Origin: JAVBPA01 sp031549925
Lineage (GTDB): Bacteria; Bacillota; Clostridia; Oscillospirales; CAG-272
DNA length: 54,286 nucleotides
Direction of reading: 5' to 3'
NCBI GenBank assembly: GCA_031549925.1
Contig: JAVBPA010000035.1
Coordinates: forward strand, 1 to 54,286
Every line of letters starts with the position of its first letter. The first letter of the stretch is position 1. Under the pieces are notes generated by a model. That model saw only the letters and a program-made list of their open reading frames with translations. It did no database searches and was not told the DNA's origin. Position numbers and translations under genes: made by a program. Positions 53,773-54,286 of this stretch are shown here, in pieces.

Positions 53773-53861
53773 GGAGAGGTATCGAAGCGGTCATAACGGG
53801 GCTGACTCGAAATCAGTTTGAGAGCAATCTCACGAGGGTTCGAATCCCTCCCTCTCCGCCA
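53773..53861 (+). tRNA. tRNA-Ser (anticodon CGA)
   Basis: The acceptor stem is GGAGAGG (53773-53779) with CCTCTCC (53851-53857), discriminator G and encoded CCA (53859-53861). The anticodon loop CTCGAAA gives CGA. The variable arm is long (about TTTGAGAGCAATCTCACGA), as expected of a class II serine tRNA, and GGTTCGAATCC is the T arm. The CGA anticodon reads UCG codons. Confidence 0.97.
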
Positions 53862-53888
53862 CCATATCACGTCTAACGTGATACACAG

Positions 53889-53916
53889 AAAAGCCGTCCT
53901 TCGGGGCGGCTTTTTT
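53889..53916 (+). terminator. Terminator of tRNA-Ser
   Basis: AAAGCCGTCC (53890-53899), loop TTCG, GGGCGGCTTT (53904-53913), then TTT. A strong intrinsic terminator with one G-U pair. Confidence 0.9.
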
Positions 53917-54080
53917 GCGTTTCAGGGGCAAAAACCCTCTGTTTCTGCCACTCCGTGGGTACAAATCGGCTCTCAAGCGGTGTTTTACCATGTCTTAGGT
54001 GGCTGCCGAGGTGTGCTTATTTCGGGGGTTCACCCTCTTTGCACGATGATACAAAGCATCGAGGGGGGTACGCCAAAAAC

Positions 54081-54286
54081 ATACTTTTTCGCATAAATCA
54101 AGGCAAGGCGCTGATTTGACCGCTGAAACCCTGCACCGATGAAAAATGATCGTTGTTATCAAGGGTTCAATCACCGTAACACTTCGACACTTTTTCGCGT
54201 TAAGCGGATACTTTTTCGCGTTGAAGTATATCTTTTCGCAAATAGCCGTACTTTTTCGCAAATACTAAACCTTTTCGCAAATAGAA
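54081..54286 (+). repeat. Phased iteron-like repeats, core CTTTTTCGC
   Basis: Five copies of a core (A)CTTTTTCGC followed by GTT or AAA have their CGC at 54196, 54217, 54237, 54257 and 54276, spacing 21, 20, 20 and 19 bp; the third and fifth have one T fewer. A sixth copy with CGC at 54090 is 106 bp upstream, about five further periods. The array runs to the window end and may continue. Spacing of two helical turns indicates binding of a protein on one face of DNA: replication initiator (iterons) or recombinase arm sites. Confidence 0.75.

Larger units (their letters stand above)
53862..54286 (+). mobile_element. Probable left edge of an element integrated at tRNA-Ser
   Basis: The sequence after the tRNA is visibly richer in G and C than the preceding 53 kb, has no convincing gene, and carries phased repeats. 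tRNA 3' ends are common integration sites for tyrosine-recombinase elements. The right part, including any integrase and the second attachment site, is outside the window, so the call is inferential. A TATCACG/CGTGATA hairpin sits directly after the tRNA (53865-53883). Confidence 0.5.

Noticed and set aside
53818..54261. Two open frames after the tRNA (53818-54096 plus strand, 53995-54261 minus strand)
   Set aside because: The first begins inside the tRNA gene and runs through its terminator; the second is made largely of translated repeats (NAKK units). Neither has a ribosome binding site or a domain.
54081..54286. CRISPR array at the right end
   Set aside because: The repeated unit is only about 10 bp, the spacing of 19-21 bp leaves no spacer-sized unique segment, and no cas gene is visible. 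Iteron-type repeats fit better.

Overview
The window is a low-GC bacterial chromosome segment, very probably from a Clostridia-type Firmicute (Bacillota). The support is a CIRCE-controlled hrcA-grpE-dnaK operon followed by dnaJ-prmA-rsmE, a DnaK without the nucleotide-binding-domain segment seen in Gram-negative DnaKs, AGGAGG-type ribosome binding sites, SigA-type promoters with 17-bp spacers, an FtsEX/M23/CtpA envelope cluster and a FeoB-associated Cys-rich protein. Genus cannot be fixed from sequence alone.

Layout. 1-0.4 kb: the tail of feoB and its small Cys-rich partner. 0.5-2.8 kb: an accessory patch with two paralogous Cys-rich proteins on duplicated promoter/leader cassettes and a three-repeat fibronectin-III-like protein. 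3.0-6.6 kb: a PcrA/UvrD helicase and a mannose-6-phosphate isomerase. 6.8-14.1 kb: the heat-shock cluster and two methyltransferases. 14.2-16.3 kb: an eight-helix membrane protein and a PucR/CdaR-type regulator. 16.6-21.2 kb: ftsE, ftsX, an M23 coiled-coil hydrolase (activator) and a CtpA protease, a plausible unit controlling septal peptidoglycan cleavage. 21.2-24.3 kb: greA, lysS and two conserved hypotheticals.

24.6-53.6 kb mixes glycan catabolism with housekeeping. The glycan genes are GH2 beta-galactosidase, a ThuA-like protein, two GH38 alpha-mannosidases, a GH43/GH130-like propeller protein, a GH99-like/WbsX protein, a sugar-binding lipoprotein and a GH95 fucosidase. A multi-sugar ABC ATPase of the MsmX/UgpC type lies apart from them. 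None of the glycosidases has a recognisable signal peptide, so the picture is import of oligosaccharides (host N-glycan- or mucin-like, by inference) followed by cytoplasmic trimming; manA would feed released mannose into glycolysis. Between them sit an RsuA-type pseudouridine synthase, Tex, TadA, a CPBP protease, an M23/G5 envelope protein and a TetM-like GTPase whose resistance-loop region differs from true Tet proteins.

The window ends with tRNA-Ser(CGA). Directly after it the composition changes and about 20-bp-spaced repeats with a CTTTTTCGC core begin, which looks like the edge of an element integrated at the tRNA. The least explained structures are these iteron-like repeats, a promoter enclosed by inverted repeats in front of a zinc-ribbon gene with no usable AUG (39.7 kb), a 218-bp inverted-repeat element (24.4 kb), and the duplicated Cys-rich protein cassettes (0.5-1.7 kb). 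I found no CRISPR array, rRNA, transposase or integrase gene inside the window.
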